A stretch of DNA of 64,000 bases from Theocolax elegans (lineage: Eukaryota > Arthropoda > Insecta > Hymenoptera > Cerocephalidae): assembly GCA_026168455.1 (NCBI GenBank), contig CM047425.1:5306001-5370000 (forward strand), read 5' to 3'. The notes beneath the pieces are model-generated. The model made no database searches. It was given only the letters and a program-made list of their open reading frames with translations, and was not told the origin of the DNA. Below, one piece after another: positions 37,540-48,900 of this stretch. The position numbers and the translations under genes were made by a program. Position 1 is the first letter of the stretch, and each line of letters starts with the position of its first letter.

Positions 37540-40500
37540 ATGTCGGGTGAACAATTCTCCCTGGTGTGGAATACATTCCCGCACAATTTGTCATCGGGGC
37601 TCTACAACCTCCTGACCGGTGAGCAGCTCGTCGACGTCACTCTCGCCGCCGAGGGGCAAATACTCAGGGCGCACAAACTCATCCTCTCCGTCTGCAGCAC
37701 GTACTTTCGCGATCTCTTCAAGGTACCAAACCAAACGCACCTATGTCGTGCATGTGTAATATATACGCGCACACGCACACGCACACGCACACATCTGCGT
37801 GCGCGTACCTGCGTCGCACATAAACACGTTATACGCACCCATCGCACGCACACGCACACGCACACGCATACTCGAAGAAATAAATAATAAAATGTAAGAG
37901 ACGAGGAGGAGAAAAAAAAACCGAGTTAAATATATAGGAGGGGGACGACGCAACACCGAGTGATATTTTTGGTGCGCACTCGGGTTTGTTTTGTAACGCC
38001 CTGTTTGTGTGAGTGTGCAGCTTGTCTTGGCTCTTACAACTATTTACGGAGGGGCTCGCACGTGTGCGACGCAATATACGCGATGTTGTTTTGCATGTTT
38101 GTCGTTCGGCCGCCTTCTTTCTCTCTCTCTCGCTCTCCCTCCCTCCCTCCCTCCTTCCACACTCCTCTCGCCCCTCCCGCCCTCCGCCGCCCGTCTCCTC
38201 CCACCTCCCCCTCCCCCCCTCTTACTACTCTGTTATACTCGCGTTCGCGCGCTCGGTCGCGTATATATCTAGACCTATATCTAGATTCGCGTTACGGGAG
38301 ATGATCGTGTATACGCAGCTTGGTAGAATCAACCAGCGGGAGGGAGGGAGGGAGGGGGGGGGGGGTACGCGAGCGAGAGACCGACCGAGCGAGCGCTAGC
38401 GCGGGGTAAATAACGCGACGTATGTATGCTAATTGTCGCGCATATTTTCTTTTATTTTTATATACCTATCTCTATCTCTCTACAGGGTAACACGTGTAAA
38501 CATCCCATCGTCATTCTCAAGGATGTCAACTATCGGGACCTGTCGGCGATGCTGCACTTTATGTACCAAGGTGAAGTAAACATCAAGCAGGAAGATATCG
38601 CAAGTTTTTTGAAGGTCGCGGAAATTCTCAAAATTAAGGGTCTCACCAGGACCAACGATGACGATGTGAGTTTTAATATACATATCCCCTTCCCTTATCG
38701 TTATTGATACACGTCGATATCTCCCGTGTGTACACCAGGACCGACTTGTTTTTCTCGGATGCGACTCCTTGTTTTTTTATTTTTGTTCGTTACGCGAGCG
38801 TGATCTGATAAGGGGGAATGCGTTTAAATGCTCGATTTATTATGATTCGCAAGCTTGGAGCTATTCCAGGTCAGTTCGAGCGTATTTTCGTTACGAGCGA
38901 GACGATGTTTTCCATGGTGCGAATGCAGTACAACCGCGCGCGCGCTTTCCTTTTCGCTCGTTTAAATATATATATACACACACACGTACACACACGCACG
39001 CTCATGTGTATACATATATACATATATATATATACCTATATATTTATACATGTATGCACGAGTTGCATTGGCATTATGCGTTTTCTTCGATCAGCCCGAT
39101 ATCTCTATATACGCACTTATTCGATTTTCAATTTAGGCATATTTGTTCTTTCTTTATGACGTTTAGGATTTTGAAATATTTCGTTTGCCTTATTTTTTTC
39201 TCCAACGTGCGTGTAAAATGAAATATTATTCACCAAATTAACGGTACTTACTGAATTTTTCAAAACTCTTCTTTTTGAATTTCCCTCCCTTTTTTTTGAT
39301 TTTCAAAGCTCAATTTGTATCGTCACAGCGGGAAATTTGAAATGATTGTTACAGAGAAGCAATTTATTTTTATTTGCGTGACATCATTATTTCCCTGCGA
39401 GTATTATATGAATATCCAATATATTATTACGTACAATAATGTCGGACACTGCAAAATTAAATCATTTTTTTTTCAACGAGCTGTTAGTTTTATGTTTCAT
39501 TTGCCACGTTAATTTTGATCGAGTAAAAATTGCAAAAATTTCGTATGCGCGCGTGTAATTGTGTATCGAGTATTTACATTTTTATGCGATTTCTAATTTA
39601 CATTTTTAAATCGTTTAACAACGTTATTTCATTTAAGTAAATAAAATTATTTAAAGTAGTTTTTTCTGTCTTACTTCGAATAGCCATTAATTTATCGTTT
39701 CTAAAATGCTATAGTATTTTTCGTATTCCATCCACAATCGACGAATATGCAATAATACAGTTTTTTTTGCAATTGTTTTTCGTTTTACAATACGACGATA
39801 AAAGATTTCTTGTTTGACCTACAATTATCGTTGGTTTAAAATATTAACGAAAAAATACAAGTTGTTTGTTAATACAAAGAGTTTATTCATTATTACGTTG
39901 TTGACTATTAAACATTAACATTTTTAGCAATTTTCCTATATTAATAAGTGTCCATTTACCTACCGTCGACAAAGTAGAGATCTACTCTCGGTTTTAAAAT
40001 ACGTTTAATTCGCTGTTGGTAATGAAGTTTCGTGGTTCGAATTTAAAATAATTTTAAAATTTCCAGGTGGAAGGAGACAAAGATCTAGTGGATAATCTAC
40101 CTCTATTGCAAAACGAACGTACAAACAATAATGTCACGACGCAACAAGCATCAACCCAACCAACTGAACCGTATTGCGATCAATCGAAAAGTTGGAATAC
40201 CTCGTGCCAATGCAACGTGAAAACACCAAAGGAATCGGTGTCGATTAAAACCTTCCAAGAATCAAACGACACCCCAAGAACTGAAAGCGTAACGCACAGT
40301 GATCCAGGTGAAGTATTGGATCAAACGATTGATGAAGAACCTCTTGACTGCTCCGCTGGATTCGAAGATAATCAAAAACCGTCCAACGAATTTCTCGAGT
40401 GCAAGGCGGAGATGAGCTTGGTTAGTCCTGAAATTCGTCATTTGACTCCGGAGGTCGAATGTATCCAAAGGTCACCGGGATTAACGCCGCTTCCTCGTAC

Positions 40501-41737
40501 CGATCAAGAAAGTATGGATGGTATAATGACTACTACCCAACCAATGATACCTTTCAATGCATCGCACTCCCAAACCGACTCAGTTGGTAAGTTAGATTCA
40601 ATCTTTTGGTACAGGCTAACTATTTTTGTGACTTGTTTTAGAAATAATCACAGTAATTAAATCAAAGAGCCGAACAACAAAACGTTCAGATTTTTAATAA
40701 TTTTATTGCTAAGATATTATCAATCACAATTTATCTATTTACAGTTGTAGAATCTAGAATATACTTTAACTCGGTCATCACCTTATTATTAAAATATAAT
40801 ATCTTTGCTAAAAGCATTTTTTCATTCTATAATAAAAGCAATTTTGCAATTTAGCTATTATATAAAATTACATATTCGACATTCACTTTTGCCTTCTTTC
40901 ATTTCTTTCAGACTTGAATTAATTTCGCACGCTTCCGTTTCCTTTTGCGTTTTATTTCTTCCCCTTTTATCCCAGCAATTTGTTCTATAAAAGAATATAA
41001 CGAGATTTCTGAATTCACGAGTTACGTTAAATTATGCAATGAATTATCGTATGATTCTTTTAAATGATATAACGTAAAAAATTTCTTTAAAATATAGATT
41101 GTTTAAATTAGTTTGATAAAACAGTTGCACCAGAATAAGTAAAGGAGTATGTAAAGGAGACCGAAGAAAAAAAGTAAAATATTAAATATAATAATTATAC
41201 CAATGATTCTTTATTTATGTACAAAAGATTTGCGTATACACGAATGGTATTTAATCTAGTGCTAGAAAATTCGTTAACGCAGCTAATCAGTACGACGGTA
41301 TTTTTTTAACAGGTTTCCACGACACGGGGACAACGCGTCCGAGTGATTACCAGCACGAGCCATCGACAAGCTGCGCCAGTAATGCAACGAGCAAGGGTCG
41401 ACGTACCGTCAAAGGCCTCCCAGGTAGTAGCCTCTCTCTCGAGACGACTCTACGCGTTATTTCCGAGCTCGGACCAACGATTCGCATGGAACGAGGCAAG
41501 GTAATCCGTATGTATTCGTGTCCATGGTGTCTACGTCACTTTACGCGTAAGGAGAACCTCAAGCTTCACGTGCGTTACATCCACGGACCACTCGAAAGCT
41601 TGACTTGCAAGCTCTGTGGCAACAAGTACAAGAACAGCAATAGTCTACGTGTCCATTCGTACCTCTACCACAACGCTCAACGCAACAAGTCGTCAGCTGG
41701 AGGGACCAAACCACCTATTGTCGGTGGGAATGCCTGA
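37540..41737 (+). CDS. BTB-C2H2 zinc-finger transcription factor (TTK/lola-type BTB)
   Basis: Coding exons 37540-37722, 38486-38665, 40067-40586 and 41313-41737 give 435 residues, with all splice junctions in phase. Residues 1-115 form a BTB domain of the insect tramtrack/lola group ([20 protein letters not shown], then [37 protein letters not shown] and [10 protein letters not shown]). It mediates dimerisation and recruitment of chromatin regulators. A polar, Ser/Thr/Pro/Glu-rich linker of about 230 residues follows. The last exon carries two C2H2 fingers, each C-x2-C-x12-H-x4-H, read from [10 protein letters not shown] and [10 protein letters not shown]. Nuclear DNA binding is inferred from this architecture, which is that of lola, fruitless and broad. 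I cannot name the ortholog. In such genes the BTB exons are often spliced to alternative finger exons; I found only one set inside the window. Confidence 0.9.
38338..38365 (+). other. G-quadruplex-forming run in BTB gene intron 1
   Basis: GGGAGGGAGGGAGGGG continues into a run of Gs, meeting the four-G-tract rule with one-base loops on the sense strand. It would be present in the nascent RNA, 120 bases before the exon 2 acceptor. The same intron (37723-38485) also holds ACGC/CACG repeats and a long C/T-rich stretch. Confidence 0.7.
38666..40066 (+). other. BTB gene intron 2
   Basis: AT-rich intron with ACAC/ATAT repeats near 38970-39050. No alternative zinc-finger exon was recognised. The next intron (40587-41312) is likewise featureless. 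Confidence 0.5.
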
Positions 41738-42953
41738 ACCGACTATTCTTTTTTTTTTCTCAATATAGTCTTCCGAGGGCATTGCGTGGCGAACGGATGT
41801 GGCCAACGTCGTCGTATTACTACACCGAACCACCTGTTTTACTCGCTCGGTACGACTTTATTATCGCTCGCTTAATCTGGGTAAAAAGGTTTATAAATTA
41901 CTTTCCTCGGATAGACATATACAGTTCTACACGCGTTTGTTTATCGACACTTTCGTTTCAGTCCATTCGCATATCTCTCTAAAAAAAAAACAAAAAAAAA
42001 CCAAACTTGACGAAATTATGTCGTTCGATTACTTTAATGTGGGCTTCAAATTCAGTATTTACAATTGATAAATATGTCGCTAACGAGGTTTTAAATAATA
42101 TTTAAGTGCGTTTAGTGTCGTATTTAGACCTGCGTATCGAACTTGGTATAACTTTTACCATTTTTTATTTTTTATTTATTTTTTTTACAATTTTACAATT
42201 TATGGTAAAAGTTATATTAAATTGACAGGAAATCTGAGACTGAAGTTAGCAGCCAGTTATTTTTTTAAACAATTTTTTTAATGCGCACTAACGAAATTTT
42301 CTGAATACATTGTTGGTTTTTTTATTGCTTAAACAAGGCAATTTACAAGTAACGATAAATATGTAAGTGAACACATATTATCGACTTCGCTGCATAACCA
42401 CTCGTACGCTTCTCTTCGAAATATTCGCGTTTATTACATTTTATTCGTTAGGTATAAAAATTTCTAAGCATTATATATACAGAATCTGGTCGCTTCTAAT
42501 TTCATTCTCACGAAATACCATTGGAATCGTAACCAATAGACAACTAACCCTAAGCTATCGAATCGATTACTTAGATACTCCACTGCCAACGATTGAAAGA
42601 TCGCTTTATATACAAAATGAAACAAAATTTTTCACAGACTAATTCTACAAAGTTAAAACTAGTAGTCACGGCAGACTTTTCGTTTCATGTATATATAAAT
42701 AACAAGATACGCGTGCACGCAAGGTTTAATCGAGTACACGTAACACTGGAAGATAAAGCCTTACTCGAACTTAGCGATAAAAAATAAATAAATTTATACA
42801 CAAAAAAGAATTTTTAAAATATAATAATAAAATTAATAATAGAGTCTCGCAACGGCGTTTATCACAATTTCCACAAATACGCTCGACGAACTCACTGTCA
42901 CAAAGAAAAAGCTAGGAAAGTGTCCAGCCCGAGCGACTCGTCGACTAGGGACA
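41738..42953. other. Convergent 3' regions of the BTB gene and the membrane-protein gene
   Basis: About 1.2 kb between two facing stop codons, which must hold both 3' UTRs. It is AT-rich with several AATAAA-like signals and the hairpin listed at 42147-42216. No further coding exon was recognised. Confidence 0.5.
42147..42216. other. Inverted repeat/hairpin in a 3' UTR region
   Basis: TATAACTTTTACCA and its exact reverse complement TGGTAAAAGTTATA flank 42 bases of nearly pure T/A. As RNA in the BTB transcript this gives a 14-bp stem with a U-rich loop. Confidence 0.75.
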
Positions 42954-45900
42954 TCATATGTAGTCCGACGGGCAGGTGGATGTTTCGTTGATCGCGTGTA
43001 ACCTACAATGAGCCGTCGCGGTTTCGTAAACAGGCGGAGCGTCGCCTTCCGGATTTGCGATCAGCTGCTGATTCGCCGAATTCGAACTCAGGTCGCTGTA
43101 GTACGCGCTGCTAGGAGCACTTCCATCTGGTTCAGCGTCACTACCCGTGTACGCTGTGTTTTGATACGACGGTTGACCGGGGTGGTGATGATGATGATGA
43201 AGTTGTTTCACCGCAACGTGGTGATGATGGTGGTGGTGGTGGTGATAATGGTGAGGCGATGGCAATGTCATTGGCCCATTCTCATACATCTCGTAGTCCG
43301 ATTCGCCTAACCTGGAGGACAAAATATTATTTCCGTTAGATGCGATTATAAAGTTTCTATCTTTGGAATGCAAGGAAATTTTTAAGTACAAAAAAGAATT
43401 GCATATTTTTTATAGAAACTTGTTGTTGAAAAGAGTCTTTCGTATTGGTATATGTAACCTGCGTTCAAAGTTTCGACTATTGGATTGTCAAACGTTTTAT
43501 TCGATACTTTTTTTTAACGTCTACCGACATCCGTAGGATAGTTTTTTTTTTCAAAAAAGTATGGTCGTATAGTCTTTTTTTTCTATTTTATTTTTGATAT
43601 TTTAAGAGATGAAAACTGTATCGGATTTTTTTGAAGGGTTTCCGACACTTAAGATTACGTATTTTTAAAATGTATATTTTTTCAAGTATACTTTGCTATA
43701 GAATAGGTCTCATTCTCTTAACTCTGAGAGCAAATTTACATATACCCGTTGAAGGATTTCTTTAGCGTATTTGCATTCCAATGATTAAAGCTTTAGATTC
43801 GTTCGTTTTTGAGTTTTGTAGAGTGTGGACTGTTACTTTTTTTTAAACGACTGTTAAACGATATCACAAATGAGTGAACAAAAATTTTTAACTTAATTTG
43901 ACCGCCAAATCGGTTGTATTATTGATCGATATATTTGTTGATTAGGCGTTAAGAAATTTTAGTGCAAATAAGCGTTATTTTTTTAACTTATGATATTCGA
44001 GATATTTAAGACTTATTATGTCATTTCTATATTTATTGAATTATTAGACATATTTTAAATTATTTGTTGGTACCTGCGTACATTTTCTTTCATAATGTGA
44101 AGGAAAATTATTTTTTCAAAAAATTGAAAAAACGCTATGAACAATTCCATTAAATTTATATACAAAAACATTATTATAAATTATTGATTTTTATATGTTA
44201 TTTTACCGGAAGCTTTAAAATAAGTAATTTAAGTAACGTAAGTGGCAACCAAAAATAGATATTATGTAAAAAGAAATTCTAAAATTCCAGAGCTTTATAA
44301 TTCAAAAATCTTCAAAAGTATCTTCAAAAAGTAACAGTCCTAATAGAAAGTGCGAATGCGTCTAATTTCTTGGTTGTTACTACGATTTTCTTTTTCGTTA
44401 ATTCGGACAAATGTGCAATACGGCATAAACGCCAATGTATTTTTTAAGTATATTACGAAGAATATGTTTTGTTATGTTTGGCTCGAATTTGTTTTTTAAA
44501 TCGGAATGTATCTTCATTTTCATTACGGATCAATGTAATCTTGACATACGCATTAAATGAAATATTTTGTAAAGAAAATGTAAAATTTTGAATGCGTATG
44601 AAAATTTTCTTACGAAAACGATGTATGTAAGTATATACATATTTTGACTCTAAATACTTACACGAGTATGTATTTAGACGCATACACATAGTTTAGCGTT
44701 AGACGCAATTTTTAATCTAGGTGCATTATCTTGATACAAAGTATCCGGATTTTGCGCGAAACGATAAAAAGGCTCTCTCATATCTTGGAGAATAAAAGAT
44801 TTTTTTAACATGTAATGTTATAGCGTTTACTAATTATGTTATTATCTTATTAATGTAATTATATTAAAAGAAGAAATATTAATACGATATTAATTATACA
44901 TCTTTATTTTGTACGTTAAGTTTTTTTTTGAGATATTTAAATTGTAAGCGCACAATTAATGAAAATTAATGACAGTTGCCGCGCGAGTATAGTTGTATTC
45001 GCGGGGAAAAAACGAAATTAAAAGGGGCTTCCTGTAATTTGCCTTTAGCTTTAACAAGAAAAAAAAACTTTTTTCTTTTTAGACGGTAGTTTATAACTGG
45101 TAGAGTATTAATTTGTAAAAAGTTACGAGTAATATTTTGTAAGAGTAAACATTTTGTTTTTTAATTTAAGGGTTATTGTATAAAAATAAGAACAAGAATC
45201 TTAGGTAATTAAATTATTTATAGTGCAAAAGATTAAAAAATAAAACTTATCGATAGGTTTGAAATCATGTAGTACAAATTACTCAAATAACCGAATTCTG
45301 TTTTAATGTTATGTAAGAAAATGAGGAACAATAGTTTATTTTGTTGTATAATAAAGCAAAGATCAAAAATAATAAAAAAAAACAATAGATAATGAAGTTT
45401 TATATCGATTTTATATAACCGAAATAACAAGTACCTTGTCACCAAATACGATAATATTATTATAATCGTTATAGTACGCTTACAAATATAATCGTTTAAT
45501 AAATAAAAAAACAATTTGTCTTTGATTTGTGTATTATTAATAAACCCTTTCTTCTTATTTGAATCCGTATGCATTTTGAAAAATTTATATATGTATATAT
45601 ATGTAGACCGAGATATCAAATAGTTTATTTGTACTTGAAAGAAAGAGAAAAAAAAGGTAGTGTTCTATTTAAAAATCTGAACGTACACACTCGTAAAGCT
45701 TTCATCGATGAACGAAAAGAGACCCATTTCTAAAGTTCATCGGAGCCAATCATCGTCATAGGAAGTATTTGGTATCGACAACTGAAAATAAGCGTTTTAT
45801 TTATTTCCCTATGAGCTTATCGTTCAACGTTACAGATACTTTTATACAAGTCTTTCTTTCATTCAGTACGACTTGAATATCCGATAGGTATTTACGAATC

Positions 45901-48900
45901 TTTCGTACTGACACTTTAATTAAAATATATATGTGACTTTTCCTTTTCTTTACAACGAACGCGTGTTTTATAAACCACAATAGAAATCAGAGCCATTTAA
46001 TTTTATAAAAATACGTGATGTATCGTTCTTTTTCAATCGTTTCATCATTTTTCTATAGTTAATACAGTCGCGTCTAGCTGTAAATTAATTTTACTTTGTA
46101 ATCATACAAAGATCGAAATTGACGTTAAAAATATTTTGTACAAACTGATAAAAATGTTCTTGTTTACTGTAATTACGGCAACTGATTAACATATAGATTT
46201 GTTGAAACAACTAGATATCAAGGAAAACTAAAAAAAAATTCTATTTAAAAAGGCATAAATATAGAAAAACGTGGCGTCAAATATATCAGTCGGACAATTT
46301 TTAAAAAGAAAGTATATAAAATATTTGACCAAGCACTTTTCTCCATACTTACTATATAAAAAATTGTAACGAAACGTACGTTAAGAAAGAATAAAGGGAA
46401 AATACGGAAGATGGTTAAAGATATAAAATAAAGTCACACCTTTGGGTATGCCGTGTACATAATGTGTCCTGGTGCTGCCTATGAAGTCCAACAGCGTCAA
46501 GCTCATGGTAATGTTTGTCCTCGGAACCGCTCGCGTAACTCGCCGCTTGAGAATCGAGTTCGGCGTAAAGCGCTTCGTCGGTTTGCATATGCGTGTAGTG
46601 GTTCTCGACAGGTAGGTTCATTGCTCGTCGGTGTTGAGGTAACGACAACGGCGTACCTACGCAACCGGGTGGTCCACCTCCTCGTCTCGAACCCAACCAC
46701 GACCAAACGTTCACGTTGTGACCTATAAACAACAAAATGTTTATTTATCTAATAATACTGTTTTTCCTTTAACTAAAAAATTTTTATTTGAAATTTTAAT
46801 GATTATCGGCAATTCCACGCGTTGATAGAATTACAGTTAAAGAATTCACATATTTTTAATAAAAATTTCATAAATAACGGATGGTCTTTAGCTTTGTATT
46901 CAAAAATTGATACACTGAGAAAAGTATATTAACAATATTTTTTATAATAATGAAAGAATATTTTATTGCAATTTTTGTTTAATTTCCTTGTAAATGTATT
47001 GTATATATAGTGGATTTTTAGCACAATCAAATTGAAAATTATAGAGAATTGTTACAAACGTGGCAATAATCTAAGTGCATCCTTTAGTTTGCTATATAAA
47101 ATATAGTAATCTCATTTTTCTCAATATATCGATGAAATAATTCAGATACGATATTAAGAGTGAGCGCAAAATATGTCCATTTTTAAAAAGAAGTAAAAAG
47201 AGCACTTAATTTGAAGTTGGACACGGTCTTAAAATATTTCTCTATATAAATTTAAATAATTTAAAAAAATCTTCTTTTCTACCAAAAGTTTTTACTAGAA
47301 GTATGTGAGTGTATATCGTCATCAGCATACATCCATTCGATGAAAGTTTACATACAAAATTAAAAATCAATTTCGCTACGTGCTAGGTATCTATATATCG
47401 GTCGGTATATGTTTGAATTTCATCCGATTAATCAACCATTTATAAAATGTAAATGATCTTAATTAACTGGGAAAATTACAAAAATATTAAACCAGAGTGA
47501 CAAAGTAATCTTCTTTCGCTTCGATAAGTTAATCATAGTAGGTATATAACCTCCCGCAAAAGAGGTGGGAGGAGTAATCCCTTTTTTGAATGATAAAAGT
47601 ATTTTAACGCGGTAATTATAACGTAGCTATACGACTCGTGAATGGAACGAGGATAAAAAAATTTTTTACACGTATACTATACATTGTGTTGACTTGATAT
47701 TCATTAAAAAAAAAATATTCCGGCTATTGTATTATGGTAATAATGGACGCATTTTTTGCGAACGTAATGCTATGTTTTGAGTTAACCAGGTACGTGTATA
47801 CACGTTTTTAAGTTTTTCTTTATGTACAAAAAAATAACACGTTGTTTTAGAGTGGGGTTAGAAACATTTTAACGATTAGTTAAAGAACGATGAAAGAACG
47901 CGAAAAAATTAAAGCGTTTAACGAGTTGCCAGTTTACACAGATGGAATATTTCTCTCTTTTTTTTTTATAAAAGCAATTCTGTGACTGGTATGCATGAGA
48001 GAACGCATTGTAAACATTTTGTATACGCACACAGAGAGTTTTGTACAGTCGACAATTAAATATGAATTTGTGTGCCGATTTTTTAAGGAAACGTACGTTT
48101 TAGTTAATTAATTTTTAACGAAAATCGTATCGCTATATTCGAAAAGTTTCGCGTGTATTATTAATTTTAATACATTTTTAATGAACAACTCCGTGCGTAC
48201 ATCATAATTTTTAGATGTGTATAATTTCCTTTTTCAAAAATGTAAAAATATATAAAAAGTTGTAATGTTGGAATAAAATCTTCTTTTAAAAATAAATGTT
48301 TTTATGTACGTGACAATGAGAAAAGAAACGCGAAAAAAAATGCAGTTCATTTAATTATAGTTGTATATACTTGTAATAGTTTAAGTAATAGTGATTTAAA
48401 GAATACAATATACGTGTACGAGCATAGTTCACCATCGTATATATCCTCGATTCTGTCGATGCAATTTTTCTCTAGGAACGATCAATTTTGAGATTGAACG
48501 ACTGGAGAGGAGGCTCAGCGTCAAGAATAATGAAAAGCAAGTTATCGGGCTCGCATCGCGTCGACAACCCTCGTCGTAATAAAAATCCAATCCAATCAAT
48601 CGAGCCAAGAGTGAAAGAGAGAGAGAGAGAGAGTTGAAAGAAAAAAAAGTCAATGGATAGGAAAAAAAGAGGAGCGGAGAGAAGAAAATGTGTGTTAAAA
48701 GAAAGAAAAGTAGAGTAAAAAAAAAGAAGTAATAATAAATGTAGTAGTAGTGTTACGTACCAGGACTGGGCGCGACGTCGTGATAAGGCGGCAGTTTGTC
48801 GAGCTCGAGGGGCGGCCTATCCGGTATGACGGCGAGGCCCACTGAAGCAGCCCCCACCACAACTCCCCCGCCAGGATTTCCGCCGTCCTGATTGCCGGCT

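Noticed and set aside
37166..38399. Many open frames of 70-160 codons around the BTB start and intron 1
   Set aside because: CpG- and CT-rich composition depletes stop codons in all frames. Only the frame starting at 37540 continues across splice junctions as a BTB domain.
46440..46722. Classical ITAM in the membrane-protein tail
   Set aside because: YAEL and YHEL are 15 residues apart, while the usual spacing is 6-12, and the residues at position -2 do not fit ITIM either.
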